Shown piece by piece: positions 44,051 through 52,487 of a DNA stretch of 64,000 nt (position 1 is the first letter of the stretch; every line of letters begins with the position of its first letter). A program made the position numbers and the translations under genes. Source of the stretch: an uncultured Pseudomonadota bacterium (lineage in GTDB: Bacteria > Bdellovibrionota_B > Oligoflexia > Oligoflexales > CAIYRB01); contig CAIWTN010000059.1 of the NCBI GenBank assembly GCA_903915625.1, forward strand, positions 1 through 64,000. Direction: 5' to 3'. Under the pieces are notes generated by a model. That model had not been told where the DNA came from. It saw only the letters and a program-made list of their open reading frames with translations, and made no database searches.

Positions 44051-44518
44051 ATGGCGCAGAAAAAATCAGGCACTCAGTCTAAAGGCGCTCCTCGCACGAA
44101 AAAAACCGCAGTTACCGACGCCAGCATTGGCAGTGCCGAAGATCGTTTGGGTCAACGTGTGCCAATCCAGTTGCTCGTCGACTATAAGGCCGATGGCAGC
44201 TATCTTTTCGACTTCTGCCGTGACCTTGGCACTGGCGGAGTGTTTATCCAGACGGCTAAACCCCTGCCTACCGGGTCTGACATTGATTTAACCTTCACGA
44301 TTCCCGATAGCAAAGAGACGTTGAATGCTAAAGGCACCGTGATTTGGGTGCAAGCCGCTGTGACTGGACGTAAAGATTTGGTGCCTGGTATGGGTGTTCA
44401 ATTTGCTGAGTTCACCAATGAACAGCGTCGCGTGCTCGAGGGTTTCGTTGAGCGCTATCATGGTGGGCGTTTAGTGACCACAAGTGCTGGTAACCGCTCC
44501 GACAAGCAGGCAGTATAA
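44051..44518 (+). CDS. PilZ-domain protein
   Basis: The 155-residue protein starts MAQKKSGTQS after GGAGAGAAGG. A Lys-rich leader is followed by a PilZ domain: QRVPIQLLVDYKADGSYLFD, RDLGTGGVFIQTAKPLPTGS, TVIWVQAA and GMGVQFAEF. This resembles the TIGR02266-type PilZ proteins of myxobacteria and relatives. The classic c-di-GMP binding pair RxxxR...D/NxSxxG is only partly present (RDLGTGG; no RxxxR), so ligand binding is doubtful. It probably works in motility or envelope signalling. Confidence 0.8.
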   Translation: MAQKKSGTQSKGAPRTKKTAVTDASIGSAEDRLGQRVPIQLLVDYKADGSYLFDFCRDLGTGGVFIQTAKPLPTGSDIDLTFTIPDSKETLNAKGTVIWVQAAVTGRKDLVPGMGVQFAEFTNEQRRVLEGFVERYHGGRLVTTSAGNRSDKQAV

Positions 44519-44562
44519 GAGGCTTTCTTTGAGTGGCCTGATACTGCTTTAACTGGGGAACT

Positions 44563-45780
44563 ATGACTACCGCCGAACATAGCAGTGATGCTCAGGCCCC
44601 GCGCCGTGAGCTCCTGCTCGTCTTAATTCTGGCAGGCGTGCAGTTTTCTCACATTATGGATTTTGTCATCATGATGCCGCTTGGCCCGCAGTTGATGCGG
44701 GTGTTCGGTATCGCCCCGAAACAATTTGGACTCGTGGTATCGGTATACACTTTAAGTGCGAGCGTGAGCTGTTTTCTCGCCGCACTGTTTATGGATCGAT
44801 TTGATCGCAAAAGAGTTCTGGTAAGCATTTATGCGGGCTTGGTGATCGGTACTTTTTTGTGTGGACTGGCACCAACGTTCGCGGCCCTCGTTGCTGCTAG
44901 AGTTGTGACGGGAATTTTCGGTGGACTGCTGCAAGCAGTCATTTTGTCGATTATAGGTGATGTCGTGCACCCTAGTCGTCGCGGCCAAGCCACAGGTATG
45001 GTGATGGCCGCTTTTGCTGTGGCCTCGGTCGTGGGGGTGCCGATTGGTTTAAGTATTGCCAATCATTTTGGTTGGCAGATGACCTTCATTTTGCTTGCTG
45101 TCGTCAGCGCTCTTAATTTTATTCTCGCTGTTCGTTTTTTACCTCCGGTACGTAGTCATTTGGCGCGACCTCAGGTTGCGGCCGGAGTCTTAACTGACAT
45201 GGTGAGGCTTCTCAGTCTGCGCGCGACCTGGGTGGCCATTGCACTCATTAGTACCATGATGTCTATTTTCGCAATGATGCCGTTTGTAAGCGCTTTTCTA
45301 GTGACAGTCGTTGGGATCACGGAGGGTGATTTGCCGACGGTTTATATGTTCGCGGGTGTGGCTTCTTTCTTTATCTCACCGACTATTGGACGCCTATCTG
45401 ATCGCTGGGGTGCGCGACGCATTTTTGTGAGTTCATCCATTGTAGCTATTCCTGCAATTATTTTGTTTAGTCTCCTTAAGCAAGCGGGCTTAGTTATGGC
45501 TATCAGTTTGAATACACTTGTGGCCGCGGTCGGTGCAGCCCGCATGACCCCGTCGCTCACCCTCATAAATAGCAGCGTGACCTCGGAGCGGCGTGGACGC
45601 TTTATGACTCTGATCGCATCAGTACAGCAGCTGTTCGCCGCAGTAGCCTCGTACGGCGGGGGTATGATCCTTGGGGAGGGGTCGGCTGGGCTGGATCGCT
45701 TTCCGGTACTTGGTGCCATCGTTGCGGCCTCCATGTTGCTCTCATCACTGCTGAGTTTTTTGATCAAACCGGTCGCCTAG
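44563..45780 (+). CDS. MFS transporter (drug/sugar efflux type)
   Basis: The 405-residue protein has about 12 membrane helices. The loop 2-3 motif reads FMDRFDRKRVL, matching the MFS GxxxDRxGRR pattern. Further features are RVVTGIFGGLLQAVILSII, a motif-C-like AAFAVASVVGVPIGLSIA and GRLSDRWGARRIF in the second half. It resembles arabinose/chloramphenicol efflux proteins of the AraJ/YdhP group. The substrate cannot be told. GGGGA precedes the ATG. Confidence 0.88.
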   Translation: MTTAEHSSDAQAPRRELLLVLILAGVQFSHIMDFVIMMPLGPQLMRVFGIAPKQFGLVVSVYTLSASVSCFLAALFMDRFDRKRVLVSIYAGLVIGTFLCGLAPTFAALVAARVVTGIFGGLLQAVILSIIGDVVHPSRRGQATGMVMAAFAVASVVGVPIGLSIANHFGWQMTFILLAVVSALNFILAVRFLPPVRSHLARPQVAAGVLTDMVRLLSLRATWVAIALISTMMSIFAMMPFVSAFLVTVVGITEGDLPTVYMFAGVASFFISPTIGRLSDRWGARRIFVSSSIVAIPAIILFSLLKQAGLVMAISLNTLVAAVGAARMTPSLTLINSSVTSERRGRFMTLIASVQQLFAAVASYGGGMILGEGSAGLDRFPVLGAIVAASMLLSSLLSFLIKPVA

Positions 45781-45849
45781 TGTGTGGAAATAGCCTCCCG
45801 GGGGCTGGTCGTCATAGCCGTTGGATTAGCGACTAAACAGCAATATTTT

Positions 45850-45883
45850 AATTCACTTAAGTATATGAATTTATTGTTTTTTT
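45850..45883 (+). terminator. Weak terminator after MFS gene
   Basis: AATTCA-N10-TGAATT is followed within six bases by a run of seven T. The stem is short and AT-rich, so this is tentative. Confidence 0.4.
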
Positions 45884-46002
45884 AATTGATTTACCTCCCC
45901 GCTTGGGAGCGTGTCTCGACTGAGTGTTAGCCGTTTTCTCGCTTGCGCCTTGCCTATAGAAACAGCTATACGCAAGGCGAATTTAGCGAGGATACTAGCC
46001 TT

Positions 46003-47127
46003 ATGAAAAAAATGGCATTGAGCTGTCTGGTTTTGGCGACGACATTCGGTTGTTCTGTGAAAGATGACATGGATTCCATGCATGACAGCACGGTCGAAAT
46101 GAACGCGACGACGCAAGAGATGCGCGACGCCACAGGCCGTATGGAGCGTAAGACAGCTGAAATGCAGCAGACCACTGCAGCCATGGCCAAGACTACAGAT
46201 AAAATGGCCGAAGACATGCAGTTGATGCTCAAGACCACAAAGGGCATGGCTGCTACGACAGAAGCTCTGAATACTACCTCAACCAATACCTACCAAGATT
46301 TGCGGCACGGTAATTCTGCCGATATGCGTCTTACTGCTCTTGAGAAAATGAAAGCTGCAGGCAGTCAGGCAGAAAAAATCACCTACGCTGCCCATTTTGT
46401 CCGCGCCTTTGATTTCCAACTGTGGAAGGCACAAGGTCGTGATGACGAAGCCAAGCTGCAAGAACAGCGTCTTGATGCCGTCAATGAGTTCATGCGCATC
46501 GTTAAAGGGATCTGCATGGAACTGGGGGGTAAGCTGACGACATCTCCACTGTCGAATGATCTGCGGATGCAGGATCTCTATGCGCTTGCCACAGTTTTAC
46601 ATATGGTCGACACTTCGGACCCCAAAGTGCTGAATTATGTCGGTGACGGAGTTCAGCAGCTTCTGCTAGCTGGTCTTCGTAATAAGCGCGCGGTAGATGC
46701 AGGGACTATTCGCATCGAGGATTTGCCCGCTTATCAACAGAGCGTGCTCGGGTTCGAAAAATACGCGATTTTCATGCTAAAGCTGCGCCAGAATTTCATA
46801 GCGGCCATGGCAGTCAGCGAAATTTCTGAGAAAGAGATTGGCGAGCCTAGCACGCTCAGCCGTCTAAAAATGTTGGTGCTGCCCTGGAATAGTCACACGG
46901 AAGCCCACAACGTGGTCCGGTTAAAATTCTTTGTCGATTTTTTCGATGAAGTATTGGAAACGCGGTCGATGCTCCGCGAACTTGGTCATGACGGGCGCCT
47001 CGATGGAAAGTTGCTCCGCGTGCTGAAAAATCTTCGGATCGAAGAAGTGTCCGTTGAGAGCACTACACGTAGTCAGGAACTAGACGCACTCCGTGACCGC
47101 ATCCAGAAGATTGTATCGCCCGATTAG
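46003..47127 (+). CDS. Lipoprotein with Met/Thr-rich coiled coil, unknown
   Basis: The 374-residue protein starts MKKMALSC with a lipoprotein signal ending TTFGC. Residues about 25-90 are a regular coiled coil of the type MHDSTVEMNATTQEMRDATG, MERKTAEMQQTTAAMAKTT, with Met at most core positions. The remaining 280 residues are helical with no known motif. The layout (lipid anchor, stalk, helical head) suggests an envelope-tethered protein. The frame opens earlier at 45943, but the signal peptide fixes the start. Function unknown. Confidence 0.7.
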   Translation: MKKMALSCLVLATTFGCSVKDDMDSMHDSTVEMNATTQEMRDATGRMERKTAEMQQTTAAMAKTTDKMAEDMQLMLKTTKGMAATTEALNTTSTNTYQDLRHGNSADMRLTALEKMKAAGSQAEKITYAAHFVRAFDFQLWKAQGRDDEAKLQEQRLDAVNEFMRIVKGICMELGGKLTTSPLSNDLRMQDLYALATVLHMVDTSDPKVLNYVGDGVQQLLLAGLRNKRAVDAGTIRIEDLPAYQQSVLGFEKYAIFMLKLRQNFIAAMAVSEISEKEIGEPSTLSRLKMLVLPWNSHTEAHNVVRLKFFVDFFDEVLETRSMLRELGHDGRLDGKLLRVLKNLRIEEVSVESTTRSQELDALRDRIQKIVSPD

Positions 47128-47225
47128 TCAGACGCTAAAGCCTCGATTTTTCTTGAATTAAAGTAGTGACCAAGTCATTCCGAAGCACTTCAGGTGAACC
47201 CTGATTTTCCTGAGGCTTTTGACAC

Positions 47226-48161
47226 ATGAATTTGGTCATTCGACAAAAATGCCTACTATTGCTGGCGTCACTCGCTATCACGGTGCATGGCTGTAAAACC
47301 GTCGACATTTCCGGGGCGCCCAAGAGCGAGGCTGAAGTCAAGGCTGCTAGTCGGCAATCTAGCGAGCAAACAGGGTCAATTGGTGCCACGTCAGACCAGA
47401 ACCTCCAAACTCTAGGGGAGTCTACGCTGGGGGTTCCTACGCTTGGCATACCCACCCTCGGTACCCAGGCAATTGCCACGCCAGTATTCGCCTTTCTGGG
47501 GGGCTACGCTAGTTGTAAGGACCCATTGCAGGGATTCAAGTCCATCGACAAAAGTCGAGCAGCATTACTACTTAAAGAAGCAAAAGCCGCAGCTATCGGC
47601 GGTGGTCGTCCAGAACCTAAGACGTTGTTGGCCTGCTACTCCGCTGAACCTTCGACACTTGTCTACAAGCTTTCAGCCAACCCAGGTGTGGTGAGGCAAA
47701 GTGCTCTGCCGGAAATGGTCGCGGCGCTCACTAAACTGGTAAATAGTGTGACTGCGCCCGAAGTATATATAGTTGGCCATTCCTATGGTGCTTGGGCTGG
47801 GATGAAGCTTGCTCTAGCACTGCCCAAGACGGCCAAGGTTCGAGCCTTGATCGCTGTTGATCCCATTAGCAGTAAAAATTGTCTGCCACGGCAATTTCTC
47901 GGTTCCTTGTTAGCCAGGCCAACGCCGGGCTGTATTGAGGCGCCAAAAGATTTTACTGCCGCAGAGCTTGCAAACGTGGCACAGCGGGTAAGTACATGGT
48001 TGAATCTTTACGAAACAGACTCGCCGTTCTTGCACTCTGGCCCCATCGCTGTCGCGCAAAACTCAAGGCGCAAGTACCCAGGAAGAGGCATTCTGGCACA
48101 TGGAGATATTTTTGATGATAAAACTTTATCTGCTGTGATTTTAGGTGCGATCTCCAAGTAG
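47226..48161 (+). CDS. Lipid-anchored alpha/beta-hydrolase-like protein
   Basis: The 311-residue protein has a lipoprotein signal ending TVHGC and a linker with a short repeat (LGESTLGVPTLGIPTLGTQ). An alpha/beta-hydrolase domain follows with nucleophile elbow VYIVGHSYGAWAGMKLALA. A likely acid lies at ALIAVDPISSKNC and the His at LAHGDIFDD near the end. It resembles lipases and thioesterases of the PGAP1/LipA-like type, but substrate is unknown. It would act in the periplasm or at the cell surface. Its 3' end overlaps the next gene on the other strand by 21 bases. Confidence 0.78.
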   Translation: MNLVIRQKCLLLLASLAITVHGCKTVDISGAPKSEAEVKAASRQSSEQTGSIGATSDQNLQTLGESTLGVPTLGIPTLGTQAIATPVFAFLGGYASCKDPLQGFKSIDKSRAALLLKEAKAAAIGGGRPEPKTLLACYSAEPSTLVYKLSANPGVVRQSALPEMVAALTKLVNSVTAPEVYIVGHSYGAWAGMKLALALPKTAKVRALIAVDPISSKNCLPRQFLGSLLARPTPGCIEAPKDFTAAELANVAQRVSTWLNLYETDSPFLHSGPIAVAQNSRRKYPGRGILAHGDIFDDKTLSAVILGAISK

Positions 48162-48956
48162 TTTGAATGTGACTGCAAATGTTGACGCAGGATTTCCAGA
48201 ATTGCTGCACCACTGCGGTGCTGCTTTCATCGCAGCCAAAAGTTGTGTTTCGTTGAACTTTCCATCAACTCTGAAGCTAAACTGATCCATCTCATGATGG
48301 CAGCCCATGAGGCCTGCGGGGCATTCAGGATTGGCAACGACTTCATGGCTTAGATAGGTCAGGTGCGTAGCATCGTAAGTCAGAGCGTCCTCAAGCCAGT
48401 TGCCCCCGTAACACGGATGGACTGGGCCGCGATCAAGTTGCAGTATAATTTTTTGACCAGGCTGGACATCAAAGGTCTGGTCGGCTGCTTGGCGCTTTAA
48501 TACGAGCGGGTCTATCGGAGGTGGGGTTATGCAAACATTATTGACGCAACGCAACCTCTCCACACACTGGTAACCTGGTCCTTCGCCGCAGCTTTCCCCG
48601 CGTAAACTTAAGCCGACGTCTCGGTGACACCGGTTGTCCCAAATCACCAGATTCTTCACACCGATGCGCGAGATCCACCCCTCCGAATACCATCCCTCCG
48701 AACGAGTGCCGATGGCGTCGCACGAGGGCGCTGCGAATCTCGAACAGGGACCAAGTTGGAGTAGCTCTTTTGAATCGCGCCAATACCAGCCTTCTTGGTC
48801 TGTGCCGATAAAATCACACTTTGGTCGGTCTGGATTAGTTGAAGATGGCGTGGCCTTAGCGAGTGGCGTACTCACGCTGGACGCAGCTATACATAGAAAA
48901 ATGAACAGAGATTGGGCTTTGCTTGTTGCACCTTGGGCTTGCATAAAATTGAGCAT
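48141..48956 (-). CDS. Secreted Cys-rich protein with SEGWY-type repeats
   Basis: The 271-residue protein has a signal peptide (about residues 15-36). Two related units follow: CDFIGTDQEGWYWRDSKELL and CDAIGTRSEGWYSEGW...WDNRC. This CxxIGTxxEGWY unit occurs in secreted proteins of myxobacteria and related predators. A Cys-rich linker (ESCGEGPGYQCVERLRCVNN) is next. A beta-rich C-terminal domain with HPCYGGNW and GLMGCHHEMDQF completes the protein, and most Cys are probably in disulfides. Function unknown. Confidence 0.68.
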   Translation of the reverse strand: MLNFMQAQGATSKAQSLFIFLCIAASSVSTPLAKATPSSTNPDRPKCDFIGTDQEGWYWRDSKELLQLGPCSRFAAPSCDAIGTRSEGWYSEGWISRIGVKNLVIWDNRCHRDVGLSLRGESCGEGPGYQCVERLRCVNNVCITPPPIDPLVLKRQAADQTFDVQPGQKIILQLDRGPVHPCYGGNWLEDALTYDATHLTYLSHEVVANPECPAGLMGCHHEMDQFSFRVDGKFNETQLLAAMKAAPQWCSNSGNPASTFAVTFKLLGDRT

Positions 48957-49082
48957 GCTAGACTCTCTCTAGTTGAAGCACCGGATCTCGGTCGCATCGC
49001 TGCGCCGAGATCTTTGGTGGTTTTCAGATTTTGACGTCGAGCTGTTTCAGAATCTCCATGGAACTAGTTTGATATCGGATCC

Positions 49083-49520
49083 CTAATATTCAGGGCATGG
49101 GCTCGGGCCGATTGGTTTGGTATTGCCAAAAGGATGTCTTTCACTATCAGTAGAGTGCGTATAGTTTCCTTGAAAGAAATTTTCGTCCTCCATGGTCCAT
49201 TCAAAACTGCCGCTCTTTCCCGTATTCTCGCTCCAGGTTCCCCTCACGACGCAGTCATCGCTGGTGACGAAGTTGCCATTGGTAAAGGTGCCTTTGACGC
49301 CGTGGAAGGTGGTGTACTTCCCGCTGATCACACCGCCATTGTTATAAAGGTACACGCATCCCCAGGCATCGTTATGCCATCTCTTAGGCCACCACTCCCC
49401 CCTACATTCGCGCGCGGCACTAATAGGGGCGTGCAAGCCAGCGACTAGCAAAAGCAACGACCCTGCTAGTCGTATTTGAGTAGTCCCTGTCTGCAAGTGA
49501 GAAATTATGTTTCCCCTCAT
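49083..49520 (-). CDS. Small secreted beta-rich protein
   Basis: The start at 49520 is chosen because TAGGAGA precedes it by seven bases. It gives 145 residues with a signal peptide ending PISAARE. The mature part has repeated Gly-turn-strand units (GGVISGKYTTFHGVKGTFTNG, CVVRGTWSENTGKSGSFEW) similar in style to MORN repeats, plus four Cys. No family can be named. It lies in a row of three secreted protein genes on the minus strand. Confidence 0.6.
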   Translation of the reverse strand: MRGNIISHLQTGTTQIRLAGSLLLLVAGLHAPISAARECRGEWWPKRWHNDAWGCVYLYNNGGVISGKYTTFHGVKGTFTNGNFVTSDDCVVRGTWSENTGKSGSFEWTMEDENFFQGNYTHSTDSERHPFGNTKPIGPSPCPEY

Positions 49521-49577
49521 AAATATTCTCCTAAGCATTTCAGCTAAGTAGTGAATTCTTCGCAGCCTCTCTTAAAA

Positions 49578-49874
49578 TTAGGAGCAAGTTGCGCTTCGAG
49601 TGTTCATCATGTCGCCCCAAAGCCCGGATGAAGTTAAGCGGTTTACGCAGGTTTGGTTGCTATTAATTGCGTCCAGAAATCCGTTCTTACATCCCTGCAT
49701 AAACTGATCACTTGGGGTAGGGGGGCGCTCTCCTCTAGTAATATTCTTGCAGTATTTGACGCCGGCATCGTACCCGTAGTTATAGCCTTGGTTGTAGATG
49801 CTATCTGCGGCAAAGCCATGGCTGGAAAGAAAGAGACTTAGACCTGCTAGTAGTCCGCGTATTGTGGTTTTCAT
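49578..49874 (-). CDS. Small secreted Cys protein
   Basis: From the ATG at 49874 (AGGGAG nine bases upstream) the protein has 98 residues, with a signal peptide ending HGFAAD. The mature part has a Tyr/Gly repeat (YNQGYNYGYDAGVKYC) and four Cys, which suggests two disulfides. It is unknown, probably periplasmic or released. Confidence 0.58.
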   Translation of the reverse strand: MKTTIRGLLAGLSLFLSSHGFAADSIYNQGYNYGYDAGVKYCKNITRGERPPTPSDQFMQGCKNGFLDAINSNQTCVNRLTSSGLWGDMMNTRSATCS

Positions 49875-49883
49875 TTTAAACAA

Positions 49884-50159
49884 CTCCCTGATTGTGTTTT
49901 CAATAAACCATTGAAAATAACCAACTTGCTGCCTGAATTCGGCTTAACACGGGCGCTTGGGGGCGGCAATTATTCTTAAGAAGTTTCTTGCTTGGTTTGC
50001 GCCGGACACTAACTATCTAAAATGAAAAAGATTATTGGCCCTGCGATAATTTCCTGCATTTTCCTCTAAAGTCTGGCGGCGACCTGCCGAAACATCTCTT
50101 GTAGCGCGTGGGTTAGAGCAGAGAAACACGCTCGGGCTTAAACTTTCGCGGGGGTATTT
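49884..50159. other. Intergenic region, nothing recognised
   Basis: This 276-base stretch separates the divergent secreted protein and DUF2007-like genes. It is AT-rich near the left end. I see no conserved element, and the only frame (50013-50228, minus) has no support. Confidence 0.4.
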
Positions 50160-50375
50160 ATGAAATGCATCGAAACATGTGCAACCGTCGAACAAGCAAG
50201 GGAAAAAATGCGGCTTCTGAAGCAACAAGGGATCGATGCAAGGCTGATCGTAGATCCTCTTGAGAGCGTCGCACCCGCACTGTCCCCGATGATTGGAGTG
50301 GGACTTTTAGTCCCCGATGCATTGGAAGTGGAGGCCTTGAATGTCCTCCACGGAGTTCACAAGATAGCTTCTTAA
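50160..50375 (+). CDS. Small DUF2007-like protein
   Basis: The 71-residue protein (MKCIETCATVEQAREKMRLL...RLIVDPLESVAP) has the beta-alpha-beta pattern seen in DUF2007-type putative signal-transducing proteins. Their core is an EAxxxKxxLExxGIxxxI element. The match is by eye and moderate. A GC-rich hairpin follows. Single gene. Confidence 0.5.
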   Translation: MKCIETCATVEQAREKMRLLKQQGIDARLIVDPLESVAPALSPMIGVGLLVPDALEVEALNVLHGVHKIAS

Positions 50376-50395
50376 AACAGGGGCTTGATGATCGC

Positions 50396-50432
50396 CGGCC
50401 AGCCGCCCAGGGAGACCCGGGCCGGCTGGCCG
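50396..50432. terminator. GC-rich hairpin before mnmA
   Basis: CGGCCAGCCG (50396-50405) pairs perfectly with CGGCTGGCCG (50423-50432). The enclosed CCC...GGG can pair further. No T-run follows. It could terminate the preceding small gene. Confidence 0.45.
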
Positions 50433-50548
50433 CGAGGCATTTTGAGACATGCTTAGTGTTAAAAAGTAATATAAAACTGGTCTTTTATTAATAAATAGGT
50501 ATACTGCGGCCCTCGCTAGCTTAGTTGGTTGGGGGAGGGTTCAGCAGC

Positions 50549-51736
50549 ATGGCCAAGACTCGTGTAGTAGCAGCAATGTCAGGTGGGGTTGATTCCTGCG
50601 TTGCCGCGGCATTGTTATTAGAACAAGGCTACGAAGTCATTGGTATCACCATGCAGCTTTGGAATCACGCAGGTGACGGTGAGGAGCGTTTCGATAGCTG
50701 CTGCTCACTGACTGACGTGCACGATGCACGAATGGCGGCTCACCGTTTGGGTGTGCCGCACTATGTAGTTAATTACGAACGTGAGTTTAAAAAAGGCGTC
50801 GTTGATTACTTCGCCTCGGAATATGGCGCGGGACGTACGCCCAATCCATGTGTCATGTGCAACAGTAAACTGAAATTTGATCACTTGGTGGATCGTGCGC
50901 GGGCACTGGGTGCTGAATGGGTCGCAACAGGCCACTATGCACGCGTGACTCATCACACGGATGGTCGGCCAAGTGAGCTCTACACCGGTCGCGATCCAGG
51001 CAAAGATCAAAGCTATTTCCTCTTTGATATGCGCCCCGAAAATCTTAAGCGCGCTATGTTCCCGCTTGGCGATTTAACGAAAACACAGGTGCGTGCGATT
51101 GCAGCAGGCATGGGGCTTCACACGGCAGAAAAGCACGAGAGCCAAGAGATCTGCTTTGTCACCGGTGGCCGTTACACGGACTTTCTAGAAAAACATTATC
51201 CGGAAGTCACCCGCGGTCGCAGTGGTGAGATAGTCGATCGCGCTGGCGTGGTGCTTGGCCATCATGAAGGCATCCACTTGTTCACCGTTGGTCAGCGTAA
51301 AGGTCTGGGAGCGCTCGGTCCGGAGCCTAAGTATGTGGCGTCGATCGATGCTACCACCAACCGTGTGGTGGTTGACGACCTTGAAAATCTGAAGGTTTCG
51401 GGCTTCGCCGTCGATCTAGTGAATTGGTTAGTGCCCGTTGCAGATATCACTGCCGACCGTACCCTGAGTGTGATGGTGCGCTACCGTGCCAAGCAGGTGG
51501 CATGTCGTGTGGTGCCCGATACAAATAAACCAGGTCGCTACCAGGTGCTCTTAGCGGAAAAAGCCCGCTGGGTCACACCAGGACAGGCGGCAGTATTCTA
51601 TGACAACGAGAGGGTAGTAGGTGGTGGATTCATCGCAAATAACACAGCAGAAGCGGCCGGCGTGGTCGCGGCCGACGCGGCAGGGCGACTATCAGCGCCT
51701 CTGGGCACAGCATCAGCCGATCTTCACGCGACTTGA
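50549..51736 (+). CDS. mnmA: tRNA-specific 2-thiouridylase MnmA
   Basis: MnmA puts sulfur on U34 of Lys, Glu and Gln tRNAs. The 395-residue protein has the PP-loop VVAAMSGGVDSCVAA and the first catalytic Cys in TPNPCVMCNSKLKFD. ATGHYARV, GKDQSYFLFDM, the second Cys in ESQEICFV, and FTVGQRKGLG follow. It starts at ATG 50549 after GGGGGAGGG. The last 60 or so residues are Ala-rich and run over the start of rnc in another frame, so the C-terminus is longer than usual. Confidence 0.95.
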   Translation: MAKTRVVAAMSGGVDSCVAAALLLEQGYEVIGITMQLWNHAGDGEERFDSCCSLTDVHDARMAAHRLGVPHYVVNYEREFKKGVVDYFASEYGAGRTPNPCVMCNSKLKFDHLVDRARALGAEWVATGHYARVTHHTDGRPSELYTGRDPGKDQSYFLFDMRPENLKRAMFPLGDLTKTQVRAIAAGMGLHTAEKHESQEICFVTGGRYTDFLEKHYPEVTRGRSGEIVDRAGVVLGHHEGIHLFTVGQRKGLGALGPEPKYVASIDATTNRVVVDDLENLKVSGFAVDLVNWLVPVADITADRTLSVMVRYRAKQVACRVVPDTNKPGRYQVLLAEKARWVTPGQAAVFYDNERVVGGGFIANNTAEAAGVVAADAAGRLSAPLGTASADLHAT

Positions 51737-52487
51737 CGTGCTACAGGAACGGGTCGGCCACCATTTTGCCGACCTGACCCTGTTGTACGAAGCGTTGACG
51801 CATCGTTCGGCACTGATGGAACTTGGCGCGCAGACTGCCGCTGGCACCGTTCATCAAGGTGCTAGCTCGGGAGTTAGCAAAGCTCTCGATCTACCGTGGA
51901 ATGAACGCCTCGAATTTCTTGGCGATGCAGTCCTAGGCTTGGCTATCAGTCAACGCCTCATGGAATACGGCGATAGTCTAGCTGAGGGTGATTTGTCCAG
52001 GTTGCGTGCAACCCTGGTCAATGAAGAAAGTTTAGCAGAGCAGTCCCGCCGTTTAAATTTGGGCAAGTTCCTGATTATGGGTAAGGGCGCAGCACAAACA
52101 GGGGGACGCGATCGCGACTCTCTACTTGCGGATGCACTTGAGGCTTTGATTGGTGCTGTGTTCGTTGATGGCGGATTCGCAGCTGCAGATGCAGTGGTGG
52201 GTCGTATTTTTCATGAGCATTTGCAGGGTGACCTGAAGCATTACGTGCGGTCTGATTATAAGACTCAGCTGCAGGAGTTGACCCAAGCTCATAATAAACA
52301 AACGCCTTTATATGAAGTATCTGGCGAGTCGGGTCCCGACCACGCCAAAGTTTTTGAAGTGCGCTGCGTTGTGTCCGGGCGTGAGCTCGGTCGCGGTAGT
52401 GGTGCAAGTAAGAAGCGCGCCTCGCAAGAAGCCGCACGGTTAGCCATCACGATTTTCGCGCAAGCAACTAAGGAGGGGCAAGTATGA
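51621..52487 (+). CDS. rnc: Ribonuclease III
   Basis: RNase III cleaves double-stranded RNA in rRNA and mRNA processing. The catalytic domain has NERLEFLGDAVLGLAI, LLADALEALIGAVFVDGGF and the distal Glu. The dsRNA-binding domain lies at about 205-285 (DYKTQLQELTQ, SGASKKRASQEAARLAI). The longest start is GTG 51621 after GAGAGGG, giving 288 residues and a 116-base out-of-frame overlap with mnmA. GTG 51738, just after the mnmA stop, gives 249 residues but has no ribosome-binding site. It ends four bases inside der. Confidence 0.94.
   Translation: MVDSSQITQQKRPAWSRPTRQGDYQRLWAQHQPIFTRLDVLQERVGHHFADLTLLYEALTHRSALMELGAQTAAGTVHQGASSGVSKALDLPWNERLEFLGDAVLGLAISQRLMEYGDSLAEGDLSRLRATLVNEESLAEQSRRLNLGKFLIMGKGAAQTGGRDRDSLLADALEALIGAVFVDGGFAAADAVVGRIFHEHLQGDLKHYVRSDYKTQLQELTQAHNKQTPLYEVSGESGPDHAKVFEVRCVVSGRELGRGSGASKKRASQEAARLAITIFAQATKEGQV

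Noticed and set aside
47397..47466. Short TLGxPTLG repeat in the hydrolase lipoprotein, considered as a surface-display repeat
   Set aside because: Only two or three degenerate units in a linker; not enough to call a repeat domain.
50511..50545. tRNA-like stretch CTAGCTTAGTTGGTT before mnmA
   Set aside because: It resembles a tRNA D-arm, but no anticodon arm, T-arm (GGTTCRANNCC) or acceptor pairing follows; mnmA starts at once.
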